From Paulinella micropora (Eukaryota; Cercozoa; Imbricatea; Euglyphida; Paulinellidae), in contig WBZZ01001303.1 in NCBI GenBank assembly GCA_019918135.1, positions 23,501 through 87,500 on the forward strand: a DNA stretch of 64,000 bases, read 5' to 3'. Under the pieces are notes generated by a model that saw only the letters and a list, made by a program, of their open reading frames with translations, was not told where the DNA came from and searched no databases. How positions within the stretch are numbered: position 1 is the stretch's first letter; each line of letters starts with the position of its first letter. Position numbers and translations under genes: made by a program. Below, piece after piece: positions 32,934 to 43,900 of the stretch.

Positions 32934-35166
32934 ATGAATGAGCAAAAGCAGAGCGCCGCTACCGACGCGCTCTATGGCGGCGCCATTGCTGAGGCGCTGG
33001 TGTTGCCGAAGGAAATCTCGCAAAGCAACGCAGCGTGCCTCGACCTGGGAGGCGTCTACAGACCCTTGTGGACGAAGCTGGGAATCACGCCAGGGCAGTG
33101 GGGCAGCGATACATCCATGATGCTGTGCTTCCTGCACTTTTTGAAGGTGGGCAGTGACACTGACTTCGTCCGGTTGCGGACTCTATTTGAAAAATGGCGC
33201 ACGGAAGGACTGTTCCGCGTGTTGCCGCCTGTTGTTGAGTCGGCGCTCCTGGGCACGACAGTCCAGGCCGCGCTGATGGAGTTCAAGACTGAAAAAAACA
33301 ACTTTACCCGAATCGGCTGTCCAAAGGACAATTACGGAGGCTGCGCGCCGCTCACGCGGGTGGCGCCTGCCGCGCTCAGGTACGACCTGCCAGTGTGCCT
33401 GCGGATGGCCTATTGGCAAAGCAAGACCACACACCAGAGCGAGGACACGGCGCACTGCTGCATGGCGTTTGCGGCGGTTCTGCATCGCGCGCTGACCGCC
33501 AGTGCCAACGATTTTCCACAATTCAACGAGGTGCTGAAAGGCCTGGCACAGGAAATTAACGAGCAGCTAAAAACGCAAGCTGAAGCCAAGGGTTTGAAGA
33601 CGCCCACCAAGCTGCTCGACGCTGTCGTCGAACTATTGAACGGTTCGTCCGCCGTCTGGAACTGGAGGTCGCCTGCTTACACAGAGACATTAGCAGGTGA
33701 TCGCGCGCGAACGTACAGCTGCTTTGGCGCCCTGGCCCTGGCGCTGCACTTCCTTGACGGCGTCAAGCACCTGCGGGCCCGCCAGTTCGAGGCCGCCGTC
33801 CTGCGCTGCGTGAACCTCGGCACCGCGGGGGGTCCCGCGGCGGTGCTGGTGGGCCAGGTGGCGGGTGCCCTGTACGGCGGCATCCCCGAGGAATGGACCC
33901 GGGCGCTTGCCGGTGTCGCCGGACAACATTTGTCCGACCTTCCCGCCGCCGCCGCCGAATGGGAAAATCGGCGAGCGGCAAGCAGCCTCGCGTCAAAAGT
34001 TGGCAGAGCTGGCGCCAAAGATATGTCTTTTGAAGAACACGAATGGTTTAAGCAGCTGTTTGGCCAGGCAGAGAGCTCGTCAAAATCCAAGCAGCTGAAC
34101 GAGGCAGAATACAAGAGCATGCAAGGCCTGTTCAGCGTGGGGCGGGGTTACGTTAGGGGGCAAGAGGTTTTTCTGCTCCAGAACGAGGGCCGCGCCTTCA
34201 TAGCGGGCGGCTTCGAGCTCGTTTCGCTAGACGAAATAAGGAAACGAGCAAAGGATGCATGCAGCTCGTTCCCGGGAAAAGGCCGCGTGAGCTTCTCGCA
34301 CCAGACTACGCGCTCCGCCTTCAACGACCACTGCAAAGAAGAAAACAGGGGCGCTCTGTTCCAGGTCGCCTCGCAGTTCAATTGCCTTGAGTTCCCCAGT
34401 TCCCAGCAAACGCCTGAGCACTGCCTCACCGGTTACATACGCGATCACACCCAGGGGCCCGACTGTGTGTTGGCGGCGGCGCCAGCGCTCTTCTATCGGC
34501 AGTACTGCCTGCCGATGCCCGCCAGAAGAAAAGCGCGGCCAGCGCGCCGACCGCCAGCTGAACACATTGCGGCCGGTCATAAATTACCTCAAGGAACAAT
34601 TGCCAGGCGTGGAGAGTTTGCGCGTAGAGAACGGCTACGTGAAGTGCAGGCTCCCCCACATGAAACTTATAAACAATTATATAAAAAATTTAAGCGACAA
34701 CAACAAGGACGAGATCCGAAAGCTACTGCAAGTAGGCCTAGTCACAAACGCCGAGGTGCCCTTTGCACAACGCAACAACCTGCGTTTTTCTCTGCGACCG
34801 CCGCGCGGTGGCGACCAGTTCGTGCACCAGGTGCTGTGCTCGGCGCTGGGCGTTACCTATGCGGCAAACCCCGGCGACAGGCAGTTCTGGCGCGAATTTG
34901 CGCAGCTGGCCCTGGACTCGCTGTACGAATCGACGCTGTGGTGTGCGCTCGAAAGGGCGGCCAAAGGGGAACACTGTCGTGTGTTGCTGACGTTTGTGGG
35001 CGGCGGGGTGTTTGGCAACGACCGCGAATGGATCGCGAGCGCCATCAACCGCGCCCTAACCAAAGTGCAAAAATGTGTCGGACAACGAGGGCCCGTGCTG
35101 AACGTCACGCTGCTGCATTATCAGAAATTAGACGAGTTCTACGTTCAACGAATTCCTGCTACATGA
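32934..35166 (+). CDS. ADP-ribosylglycohydrolase-like domain fused to a macrodomain-like region, one frameshift
   Basis: ATG 32934 opens the protein. Residues about 10-345 follow the ADP-ribosylglycohydrolase (DraG/ARH) plan: GGAIAEALVLP at the start, a WGSDTSMMLCFLHFL segment near residue 58, THQSEDTAHCC, and LGTAGGPAAVLVGQVAGALYGG near residue 295 followed by IPEEW. Metal-binding positions are altered: the usual TDDT reads GSDT, and the usual GxDxDT loop reads GTAGGP. After a linker comes a second region with ALFQVASQFNCLEF and, after a frameshift near 34530, a loop reading LTFVGGGVFGND that resembles the glycine loop of macrodomains. The ALFQVASQFN signature recurs, as I recall, in uncharacterised proteins of fungi and bacteria. 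Probable ADP-ribose binding; catalysis doubtful. Confidence 0.65.
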
Positions 35167-35381
35167 TTGGCGCAGCGATTTTTTTGTAATTAATTTTTTT
35201 TTGGAATCTTGTTCACACAAAAAAAACGGCCAACCCTCAAGTATGGTTTCTGATATTTAGTTTCGCAACAACTACAGATATTGGCTGACATCAGAAAAAA
35301 AGAATAGTCCCAAATTTTGACGCCCACTTGTGCTGGCCCCTCGCACTCTCCCATTCTCTTTGTTTATCTGCGGTTCTATCT

Positions 35382-35609
35382 TCAGGCCGGTACGAGGCTG
35401 GCGAGCGGAGTGCCCTTAAATTTGATCCGAGTGAAGACCACGTCACCGAACCTGCGCTTGGCACTCTGGATCTTTTGGCGTGCTCTTTTGAGGCCGCAGT
35501 CCTGGACGTAGTTCAGCGCTCGGGACACGTTGATCAAGCCTAGCAAGGGGTCTGCTGTGATGCTACCAAAGATGCTCACGGAGAACCTGCCATCCAGGTG
35601 GTCCGACAT
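35382..35609 (-). pseudogene. 5' fragment copy of the 28-kb acidic-tract gene
   Basis: From ATG 35609 (MSDHLDGRFSVSIFGSI) the first 70 or so codons match the gene at 29101 with few changes, then similarity ends and a stop follows shortly (ASLVPA). The duplicated block goes on upstream of the start through the hairpin repeats. A short product retaining only the N-terminal domain is possible, but a truncated duplicate is the simpler reading. Confidence 0.75.
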
Positions 35610-36690
35610 GGGCCCCCCGCGCCGCTGCCGCCGCCGGGGTGAGTATGTGAGTGTGCGGCGCACAAACCAAAAGAGAGCTCAGACTTTTGTTTGGCTTTCA
35701 CCACATTCTCAGCCCCCCCCCCTCCCGCAGAGGGGGCGGCCCCCCTCCCCGCCGAAAGTTCGCAAACGGAGGTTTTCGATTTTTTAGCCGCAATTTGCGG
35801 TATCTTTGAAATTTGTCGCCGCCTGTACCGGGTTCGAAGACATGGCCGATTTTTTTTTCGAGGTCAAAAAAGCCATGACAAATTTGCAAGTGTCTTTTTT
35901 TGGGGAAGGATTGGCGGGCGGGGAAAATTTAATTAGCTTATTTTTTTCCCCGCCCGCCAATCTCTCCCGAAAAAAAAGACACTTTTAAATTTGCGACTGC
36001 CGAAATGTCCTTTGCTGAAAAAAAAGTTTTTTAGCTAAGAACCGCAAATTACGGTAGATTTGTTTTCGTTTTTTAGCCGCAACTTGCGGTTTTTCGCAAG
36101 ATTCGTCGCTACCTTCGCTCGGGCCAGACATCTCAGATTTTCTTTTCGAGGTCAAAAAGGCCATGACCTTTAAAAGTGTATTTTTTGGGGGAAGGATTGG
36201 CGGGCGGGGAAAATTTCATTGTCTTATTTTTTTTCCCTCCCGCCAATCTCTCCCGAAAAAAAAGACGATCGCAAATTTGCGACTGCCAAAATGTCCTTTG
36301 CTGAAGAAAAAGTTTTTTAGCTAAGACCCGCAAATTGCGACGAATTTTTTTGTTTTCTTCATTGGCCGCAAATTGCGACATGGTGTCGTTTGTACCGGAA
36401 ATGTAGGGTGGCAGGATTCTAGAATTCAGCTTCCAATTCAGAGAATTTGACACAAGGCCCGCCTGCCACCACAAAAGTCCGGTGTCAGGATTTTGGGTTT
36501 TTAGGGGGCGTAGGGAAAAATCGACCCAGAAAATCCGCACCTCACAAATCTGGTGGTGGGATTCTGGGTTTCTAGGGACATTGAAAAAAGATAAGTCGCG
36601 AGCCGCGCCTGGCACCGGAAGAATCTGGTTTGGGGGGTAGGGAAAAATCAAGCCGACAACTCACGAATCCAATTTAGTTTTGCAACAACA
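35395..36690. repeat. Segmental duplicate of 28.9-29.9 kb
   Basis: The order gene start, G/C-rich flank, GCCGCAATTTGCGG palindrome, hairpin unit(s), minisatellite matches 28887-29910. Here there are two hairpin units (about 35880-35990 and 36165-36275) instead of one, and the minisatellite is shorter. Divergence is visible throughout, so the duplication is not very recent. Confidence 0.75.
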
Positions 36691-36770
36691 TTTTTTAAAG
36701 CTCATCATCCCCCCGCGAGATTGACGCACGGGGGGTGCCCCGGCTCGCACTCTCTCCTTTTGTTAAAATG

Positions 36771-37150
36771 TTAGGCGGGCACCCACACGCTGTGGCACCG
36801 CGCGCCCGCGCAAATTCGCACCAGCGAGGGCGAGCCGAGGCAGCAGTCCACTGTGTTCCGGCGGCCGGTCCTCACGGTCGTGGCGGGGCGGCAGCCCCAG
36901 CCGCCGCAGCCGCAACACAGCGGGCGCCGTCGCCTGGAGGTCGACGAACAGTTCGTCGGTGACGTCGGTGTGACGCAGACCAACTTCCGACGAGGAGGTT
37001 CGCAGCTCCAGCCTGCCCACCGTAACGCAGCCACGGACAATCTCGCGCTCACAACCGGGTGATAGGTGGATGACCAGGTGCGAGATGGCGGTGAGCCGAG
37101 CGTGTATTGCAGCGACAGGTCTCGCTCAACCAGACAATCCGCAGGCAACA
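36771..37150 (-). pseudogene. 3' fragment copy of the 38.9-kb F-box gene
   Basis: The minus strand carries the last 125 or so codons of the F-box/LRR gene at 38875-40473, ending in the same RCHSVWVPA and stop, with several indels that break the frame. Similarity starts near CAGGCAAC at about 37145 and extends a little beyond the stop into the 3' flank. It is clearly a partial, decayed duplicate. Confidence 0.8.
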
Positions 37151-37775
37151 TGCCCGCGGTGAAGGAGCCCGGGCTAACAGTTCTTGGGGGGGGGGGGGGG
37201 GGCAAGACCACGTGTAGTTCATCTGAGATGGAAATGGCCAGACTCTGCGGGGGCCCGACTGGGGCTCTGACAGTGTGGGTCGGTTCGTGGACGTTTGGTG
37301 GCAGGGGTCAGGTCTGCTTGTTCTGACATTCGATGGCTTAGCCCCCGCTTGGGGGTGGGGGGGAAAGGCAACACCGTGGAGGCCGAGGAATTGCCCCGCG
37401 AACCTGCTTGCGGCCCTCCCACCCCACCCCGGTGTGCCACGCCTCGTGCGGCCCCCCTCTCTCCCCCCCCCCCCCAAAGAGAGAAAAGGGGGGGGGCCGC
37501 GCAAAAAATGTCACATCCTTGCGCACTTGCCTCCTCGCTGATTCAGGGCGAGTGGGGGGGAAATCATTTTCAACCTTTTTTTTATTCTGTACAATTTTTA
37601 CAACTAGAATTGGCGGATTGGACTGTAAAAAAACCAGTTATTCCGTTAAAAAAAGGGGGGGGGGCTGGGAGAACGCATCTGGCTTGACAAAGGATCGAGT
37701 GCTGAGCGATTTCTTTTTTGTGGCAGCAACTGCTGCCAATATACGAGGATTTTCGCAGAACTTACTCAAATCTGA
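37151..37775. other. Spacer with G/C runs and a remnant of a Fanzor left end
   Basis: No gene is supported. A G run lies at about 37185-37202 and a C/G pair at about 37465-37495. At about 37524-37592 the text TCGCTGATTCAGGG...CATTTTCAAC...TTTTATTCT matches the left end of both Fanzor elements, without the rest. The region just before 37776 is probably the F-box gene's upstream region. Confidence 0.5.
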
Positions 37776-38609
37776 ATGAGCGCTACGCACAGGGACAAGA
37801 AACAGAAAATAAACGAGGCCAACACCCCGGACACGACAACAACGCCTTTGGGATTACCACTGGACCTTTGGCCAGAAATCCTGGCCCTTTTAGAGCTAAA
37901 AGACATCCTCGTGTTTGCCAGTGTCTCCACAAGTATCTACGCGCATTTCACCGAAAATAGCCTGATCTGGCACAAGCTAGATTTTCCTCAAGGATTTAAG
38001 GAATGGCAAAGCCCGTACCAACCAGCGCAAGATCTTCTTCTGCGTTGGCGTAAGGTCTGGAGCAAAGCAGAAGTTAGGTTCGGCTTTTTACACCTGTACG
38101 GGTTCAAGTACCTTGCACTCGTCAGAGGTATGCGTTTCAAGGAGCTAGACCTCAGGTTATTTGGGAGAATAATTGATCAAGTGCTCGAGGAGGCGGGGGA
38201 TCAAGAGAGGTTAAACGAGTTACAAATCCTGGGCAGCCTGTGCGTGGACAGAATTCTTATTACTGAAAGCGCCCTACGACTTAAATACTGGCCCCGAGGT
38301 ATTTCAGAGTTAGGACTGCATGTCCTAAATGACCTGGCCAGGTTCAATACGGATAAGCTATAATTACCTCCACTGCCAACGCTGCGTTCAGTTTGGGTGG
38401 CAATATTTGATACCGACGGACTTGTCCTGGATCACCTGATTGGACAGCTCCTAACCCTGCCGCTAGAACTGGAAAAGCTGTCGCTGTATTTTACAGACAT
38501 AAGCCCCGTGCAGATACAAAGGCTCTTTACCCGTTACCGCCACCTTCGGTTGAAAATTAGGTTCCCCCCGAGATCACCACGACTATCCCAACCCGGTGGC
38601 AAACGCTAG
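37776..38609 (+). CDS. F-box protein with one in-frame TAA
   Basis: ATG 37776 gives a clear N-terminal F-box at about residues 25-65 (LGLPLDLWPEILALLELKDI, then LVFASVSTSIYAHF). Leucine-rich text follows. At 38361-38363 a TAA interrupts the frame after NTDKL. The same frame then continues (LPPLPTLRSVWVAIFD) to a stop at 38609, still with LRR-like sequence. F-box proteins of giant viruses are thought to redirect the host SCF ubiquitin ligase. The in-frame stop is one of several in this window. The shorter 195-residue product would keep the F-box but lose the last repeats. Confidence 0.7.
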
Positions 38610-38874
38610 TTTCACGAGAGGCCCCGCGCTCTAAGTTTTCGGGGGAGGAGGAAGGGGGGGGGGGGGGCCGCCCCCACCCCGACCCCCAAAAAAATGTTTG
38701 TACAACCCAAAAATGTCCCTTTTTTTACTAAAGAAATCATCAGATGACCAAAAAACTTTGGAATTTGTCGCTACCCTTCGCCGGATTCTGAAAGGAAAAA
38801 GATAACTACTAGTATATCTTCTTTTAATAACTAGATGATGATGCCGGCCCTCCCCCTTCACTTTTGTTCAAATG

Positions 38875-40473
38875 TTAGGCGGGCACCCACACGCTGTGGC
38901 ACCGCGCGCCCGCGCAGATCCGCACCAGCGAGGGCGAGCCGGTGCACCCATCCTTGTCCACTGTTTTTCGACTGGCAGTCCTGACGGTTGTGGCGGGCGG
39001 CAGCCTGCGCAGCCCCAGCCGCCGCAGCCGCAACACAGCGGGCGCCGCCGCGTCTAGGTCGACGAACAGTTCGTCGCTGATGTCGGTGTGACGGAGGCTG
39101 AATTCTGACGACGAGGTTCGCAGCTCCAGCGTGCCCACCGTAACGCGGCCGCGGATAATCTCGCGCTCCCAGCCGGGTGGTAGGTGGATGACCAGGTGCG
39201 AGACCTGACATTTGTCCAGCGTCAACGGCGGGGAGCGAAGAGTGTATTGCAGCGACAAATGTAGGGGCAACCAGGTCTCGCGCAACCAGACGATTTGCGG
39301 GCAACACACCAGAGTGAGCGACGCCAGCCGCGACCCCAACGACAGCGGGCTGTGGGCCGTGCTGGCTAGAATCGAGCAGTAGCCCAACAGCAGCTGCTCG
39401 AGCACGAGCAAGTGCTGGAAGCTGCGTAGCGCCTGGCAGTGCAGCGCGCACAGCGAGCCGACCGCGACGCCCGCGGTAGACAGCGGCCAGCCCTCGACCG
39501 CCGTCAGGCAGGGCAGGTCCACCAGCTTGAGCGACGCCAGCAGGCCCGACGAAGACCGCACCCGCAGCCCGCTAACGTACGGGGCCCGCTCCAGCGCCAG
39601 TTGCAGGCCAATCTTGTTGTGCGACCAGACGCACAGCGTGGTGCCCGGGCTCCAGTGGCAGCCGACGATCGCCAGCGAGCGCACCTGCGCCGAGAGCTCG
39701 ACCCGGGCCAGCGGCGTTCCAAAGACCGACACTGAGCTTCCGCCGGCGTGCCAGGCCAGCTTGCGCAGGGTCCTGGCGTTTCTCACGACGACGTGCAGCA
39801 ACCGCTGCGTCTCCTCCGCAGTCACCGTGAGCTCGCGCAGTACGGTCGTTGTGCGCGCGGGCTGCAGGGTGATCGTGTCCGCGCTGGTGGCGTGGGCAAG
39901 GGCGGGGTTTTCGAGCCGCAGCACGCACACCTGCAGATCCAGCATTGAGACTGCCTCCTCGTCCGAGGCCGGCAGGTCCCGGATCGTGAAGGCGCGCGAC
40001 GACAAACGCCAGGTCGTTTCACGGCGCACTAGCCTGCCGAACGGCGCCTCCGAGATCGCATGTCTCTCCTCGTGCAAGCCGCGGTGGTCCAGCACGGTGA
40101 GCAGCGTCTGGTCCTGCAGGTGCCGGAGTGCCAGGCAACACGCTACCAGGTTGACAGCGCCGTACACGCGCCGGCACGCGACCCGTGGGCTCAGCGCCGC
40201 GAGCGGCGCGCACCGGAAGACCGCGGGGCTGTGCCAGAACGCACTTTTGTGGCGCAGGCTGCTCGTCGGCGCCAGCACCTTGGCCAGGACCCCCAGCCTG
40301 CCGTAGTGGTCGGGCTGCTGCAGCAGCTCGGCCAAGAAACAGTGCCAGCGCTTCTCTAGCCGCAGCCTCTCGCACAGGGCGTTGGTGTTGAGTCCCTTGG
40401 CGCTGGCGGCGAGGGCCGCCACGTCTCTGGCCGACAGGAAAGGCAGGAGCAATTCTATCACGCGTGGCAACAT
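38875..40473 (-). CDS. F-box/LRR protein, intact
   Basis: ATG 40473 gives a 532-residue intact protein. The N-terminus (MLPRVIELLLPFLSARDVAA, LAASAKGLNTNALCERLRL) has the helix pattern of a divergent F-box. The rest is leucine-rich with repeated L-x2-L patterns (LRELTVTAEETQRLL; VARVELSAQVRSLAIVGC-like). It is likely a substrate adaptor for ubiquitination, by family analogy. A decayed copy of its 3' third lies at 36.8-37.15 kb, with the duplicated flank. The upstream spacer has long C and G runs. Confidence 0.65.
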   Translation of the reverse strand: MLPRVIELLLPFLSARDVAALAASAKGLNTNALCERLRLEKRWHCFLAELLQQPDHYGRLGVLAKVLAPTSSLRHKSAFWHSPAVFRCAPLAALSPRVACRRVYGAVNLVACCLALRHLQDQTLLTVLDHRGLHEERHAISEAPFGRLVRRETTWRLSSRAFTIRDLPASDEEAVSMLDLQVCVLRLENPALAHATSADTITLQPARTTTVLRELTVTAEETQRLLHVVVRNARTLRKLAWHAGGSSVSVFGTPLARVELSAQVRSLAIVGCHWSPGTTLCVWSHNKIGLQLALERAPYVSGLRVRSSSGLLASLKLVDLPCLTAVEGWPLSTAGVAVGSLCALHCQALRSFQHLLVLEQLLLGYCSILASTAHSPLSLGSRLASLTLVCCPQIVWLRETWLPLHLSLQYTLRSPPLTLDKCQVSHLVIHLPPGWEREIIRGRVTVGTLELRTSSSEFSLRHTDISDELFVDLDAAAPAVLRLRRLGLRRLPPATTVRTASRKTVDKDGCTGSPSLVRICAGARCHSVWVPA

Positions 40474-40912
40474 CTGGCAGCCAAAAAAAAAAGAAAACAC
40501 ACCCCCGGCCCGTGCCAGAAAACAAGTCCCTAGCAGCCGACACAATTTTTGCAGAAAGAAAAAAAAGTCCCCGCCCACCCAGGTTTGCTCGCCGATCAAC
40601 AGCCCCCCCCCCCCCCCCCCCGCCCCAGAACGCCGGGGGGGAGGCGCGCAAGAACGGGGGGGCACACAAAACCCCCCCCCCCGGGAAAACACACACAGAG
40701 AGTGGGGGGGGGGGGTGCAAAATAAGGCGCTGATTTCAAGCGCTCTCTCTTGCTCGTGTGTGCCCCCGCCCGTCGTCGAGACTTCTCGTTTTCCCCCGAG
40801 AGAACGCCGGGGGCGCAAAAAAAAGACTTGCAGCAGCAAAACAAAAAGGGGGGGGCGGGTGGGAGGAGAATTCGCCTGCAGCACAATTCTGCTGCCGGCG
40901 AATGCACGGCTA
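40474..40912. other. Divergent spacer with a 19-base C run
   Basis: This lies between the divergent F-box gene and RPB1. It holds a C run at 40603-40621, C and G runs near 40671 and 40705, and a unit reading TTTGCTCGCCGATCAACAG related to the repeats left of the Fanzor element. No gene is seen. Confidence 0.5.
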
Positions 40913-43900
40913 ATGGGCCCCCGCCACCTTCGCTAGGCCCGTGACGTACGCTCGCCACCGGCTTTCGGTAGCCCGTCTTCGGTAGCCGCGTGCATCCCGT
41001 CGGACAGCACGGTGCGCGACGTGTCGGTGGGCTGCCTGAGCGGCCGCGGCACGGACGAGAACCCGCACGATTTCACCTTTGACGATCGCAGCCTGCGCGT
41101 AGACCCGCAGAGCGGGCGCTGCGAACTGTGCGGCGGGGATGTCATTTCTTGCCCGGGCCACCAGGGCCATTTGGAGTTCCCGGAGCCGTTCCTGCTGCCA
41201 CAGCTCAAGAAACAAACGTACCAGGCGCTCGTCCTGGCGTGCAAGTTCTGTGGCGCGTACCTGTGGGAGACAGGAGCGCTGGTGTCGGCCAGAATGCAGG
41301 CAACGGCGGCGGCGGGCGAACTCACGGAGGCGGAGCTAACGGTTGCGCGGCAATCGATTTCGGTCGCGCTCCCATTCCCGGACCACAGCGCGCGCGAGGC
41401 GATCGCGGCGCATTTCGCACGTTCGGACCAGGCGGAGTTCTGGGCGGCCACGGAGCGCTGCGGCGCCGACACTCTGGCCAACGTGGAGCCCGGGGCCGCG
41501 GCCCTCGTGCTGGGGCCCCGCACTGGCGCCGAGCTGTCAGCCGCCGAGGTCGCCGGCGCCTGGGCGGCGCACCCGCTCCTGGCGTCGTGGCGCGCGGCCA
41601 CCGCGGCCGCGTTCGGCTGCTGGCGCACGGCGCAGTCGCAGCGCGGCAAGCGCAGGGGGCACGGCCAAGAGCGCGCGCCACAGGCCTGCGTACTAGTCCG
41701 CGTCCGCCAGGTGCTGGAGTTCGGCGCCCGTGCGGCCGTCAACCCCCCCGTGACGCTGCTGACAGTCGCACGTTTGCTGCAGCAAGAACGCGTGCTGCAC
41801 GAGACGCTGGTGCAGCGGCTGGAACGGCTCGCGCACCTGGGCATGACGAGGCGCTCCCGGGGGCACTTCGTGCGCTGCGCGCCCCCGTGCGAGCGCCAGG
41901 CGCTGGCCGGCGCCCCGGCCCTGGAGCGGCAGCGGCTGGAGTGCAGCGCGCGCCTGGACACGCTCGCGGCGGCCCTGGTTCGCCTGCGCGCGGAAGCCGC
42001 TGCACCGGTTGAGGGGCTGGCGAAGCAGCGCTTACAGAAGGTCCCGCGCGCCGAACGGCTGGAGCCGGAGCAGTGGCGGGCCTTTGTGGTGAAGGCGGTC
42101 TACTCTGCTACGGCGCAGCGCAAGCACTTTTATCTGCAGTGTTCGCCGTGCCTGGGGGCTGCGGCGGGGCCCAGCCCACCGTCAGTGAGCGCGGCGCCTC
42201 TTTCGCGTGCGACTTCAGGGAGGGCTCGGCCACGTTCGAGCCCAGCAACATGTACTGGCGGGTGCTGCTGGCCGGCGGGCGTTTGCCGCTGGCCAGGCTG
42301 AGGCTGCCCTCCGGGCTGCAGCACCCCTTCCGCCTGAGCGTGTTGTCTGCCTCCCGCGCCCTGCTACCGCTCGTGCGCGCAACCGTAGGCGGCAGGCAGG
42401 CGATGCTCAACTACGGGCGCGACCTGACGCAGCAGATCACGCAGCTGATCGAGCTGCTGCGCTGTGCCTGGGAGGTGCTGCAGTCCTGGGAATAAACGGT
42501 TGCGTCGGCCGCGGTGCCGGGCGGGGCCTTGTTGTCCGCCGAGCTTGCTGTGGACCCGCTCGCCAAGGAATACAAGCAGACGCTCAGCTCCGCGTACTAT
42601 TGCTGGCACTCGACCTTCAGCCGCGGCGGCAGCGACGGCGCGCTCGAGGACCAGCTGGGGCCGGTGTCCAGGAACCTGAGCGAGCTGCTGGGCAAGAAGG
42701 ACGGCGAGTTCCGCAAGAACGGGCTCTGCAAGCGCATCGACCACTCGGCCCGCGGCGTGCTGATCTGCAACGCGCTAGTGCCCCTGGGCCACGTCGCGCT
42801 GGGGCTCTGCATGCTGCGCACGCTGCGGGAAAGAGTGGTGGTCGGCGCACACAACCTGGCGGCCGTCCGCGCGGCCGCGGACCAGGTGCAGCGCGCCCGG
42901 GCCGAGCTCGCGGTTCGCCGCCGGCTGCTAGAAGAAGCGCGGGCCGCGCGGCGCGAGTGCGAGGTGCTGCAGCTGGTCGAAAGCAGCGACGACCTGCAGT
43001 ACAACGACGTGTACCCGAACCTCGGGCGCCTGTGGCGCGCGACGGGCCAGACACTGGCCTTGGAGCAGCTGGCCGGGGACTACTCGTCGCACATTGAGAT
43101 TGGCGATGCCATCGAGGTCAGCCTCACCGAGGGCAGCAAGGTCGTCGTCAACCGCCAGCCCACGCTGTCGCCCCAGAGCGCGCGCGTGTTCACGGTCCTG
43201 GCGCCGCGCGCGCCGCTCTACGCCACGGCGGCGCCGCAGCACTACTGCGTCGCGCTCAACCCGATCGAAGAAATACCGTTCAACGGAGACAATGACGGCG
43301 ACGTCGTCACCGTCATCGCGCTGCAGGACCTGCAGGGCTGCTGGAGCTCCGAGGAGACCATGGGCTCCGCGCTGCTGGCCACGTCGCGCGCGGCGGGCGA
43401 GAACGTGGCGAGGTTGGCGCAGGACAACCTGGCCGTGCTGTTCCACGCGCTGGCTACGAACCAGACGTTCCGGCAGGAGCAGCTGCTGCATTTGTACGCG
43501 CTGCTGGAACAGAACGTGCCGGCGCCGCGCGGCGCTCGGGTCGCTTTGCCGCCCCAGCTGCCGACACAGCCCGCCACCTGCGAGAGTGGTCCTGCTGGGA
43601 CGTGGTCGCCACGTTCCTGCCGCAGGGCTTCGTGCCGCCCTGGGTCCAGTGCGACGGGACAATGGCCGAGTGGCGCTGCGCACAGCGCTGGAACAAGGCC
43701 TGGCTCGGCCAGGGCGCGGCCAGCCTGACCAAGCTGCTGCACGCCGACTACGGGCCCGAGTGGGCGGCGTTCTTTCTGAACTGCGTCAGCGTCTTCGTGC
43801 TCTGGTCGAACCAACGCCACAGCACCACCGTCAACCTGGCCGAGCTCGTGCACGACAACCCCTGGGGCGCCACAGAAATGGCCGGCACGCCTGCCATTGC

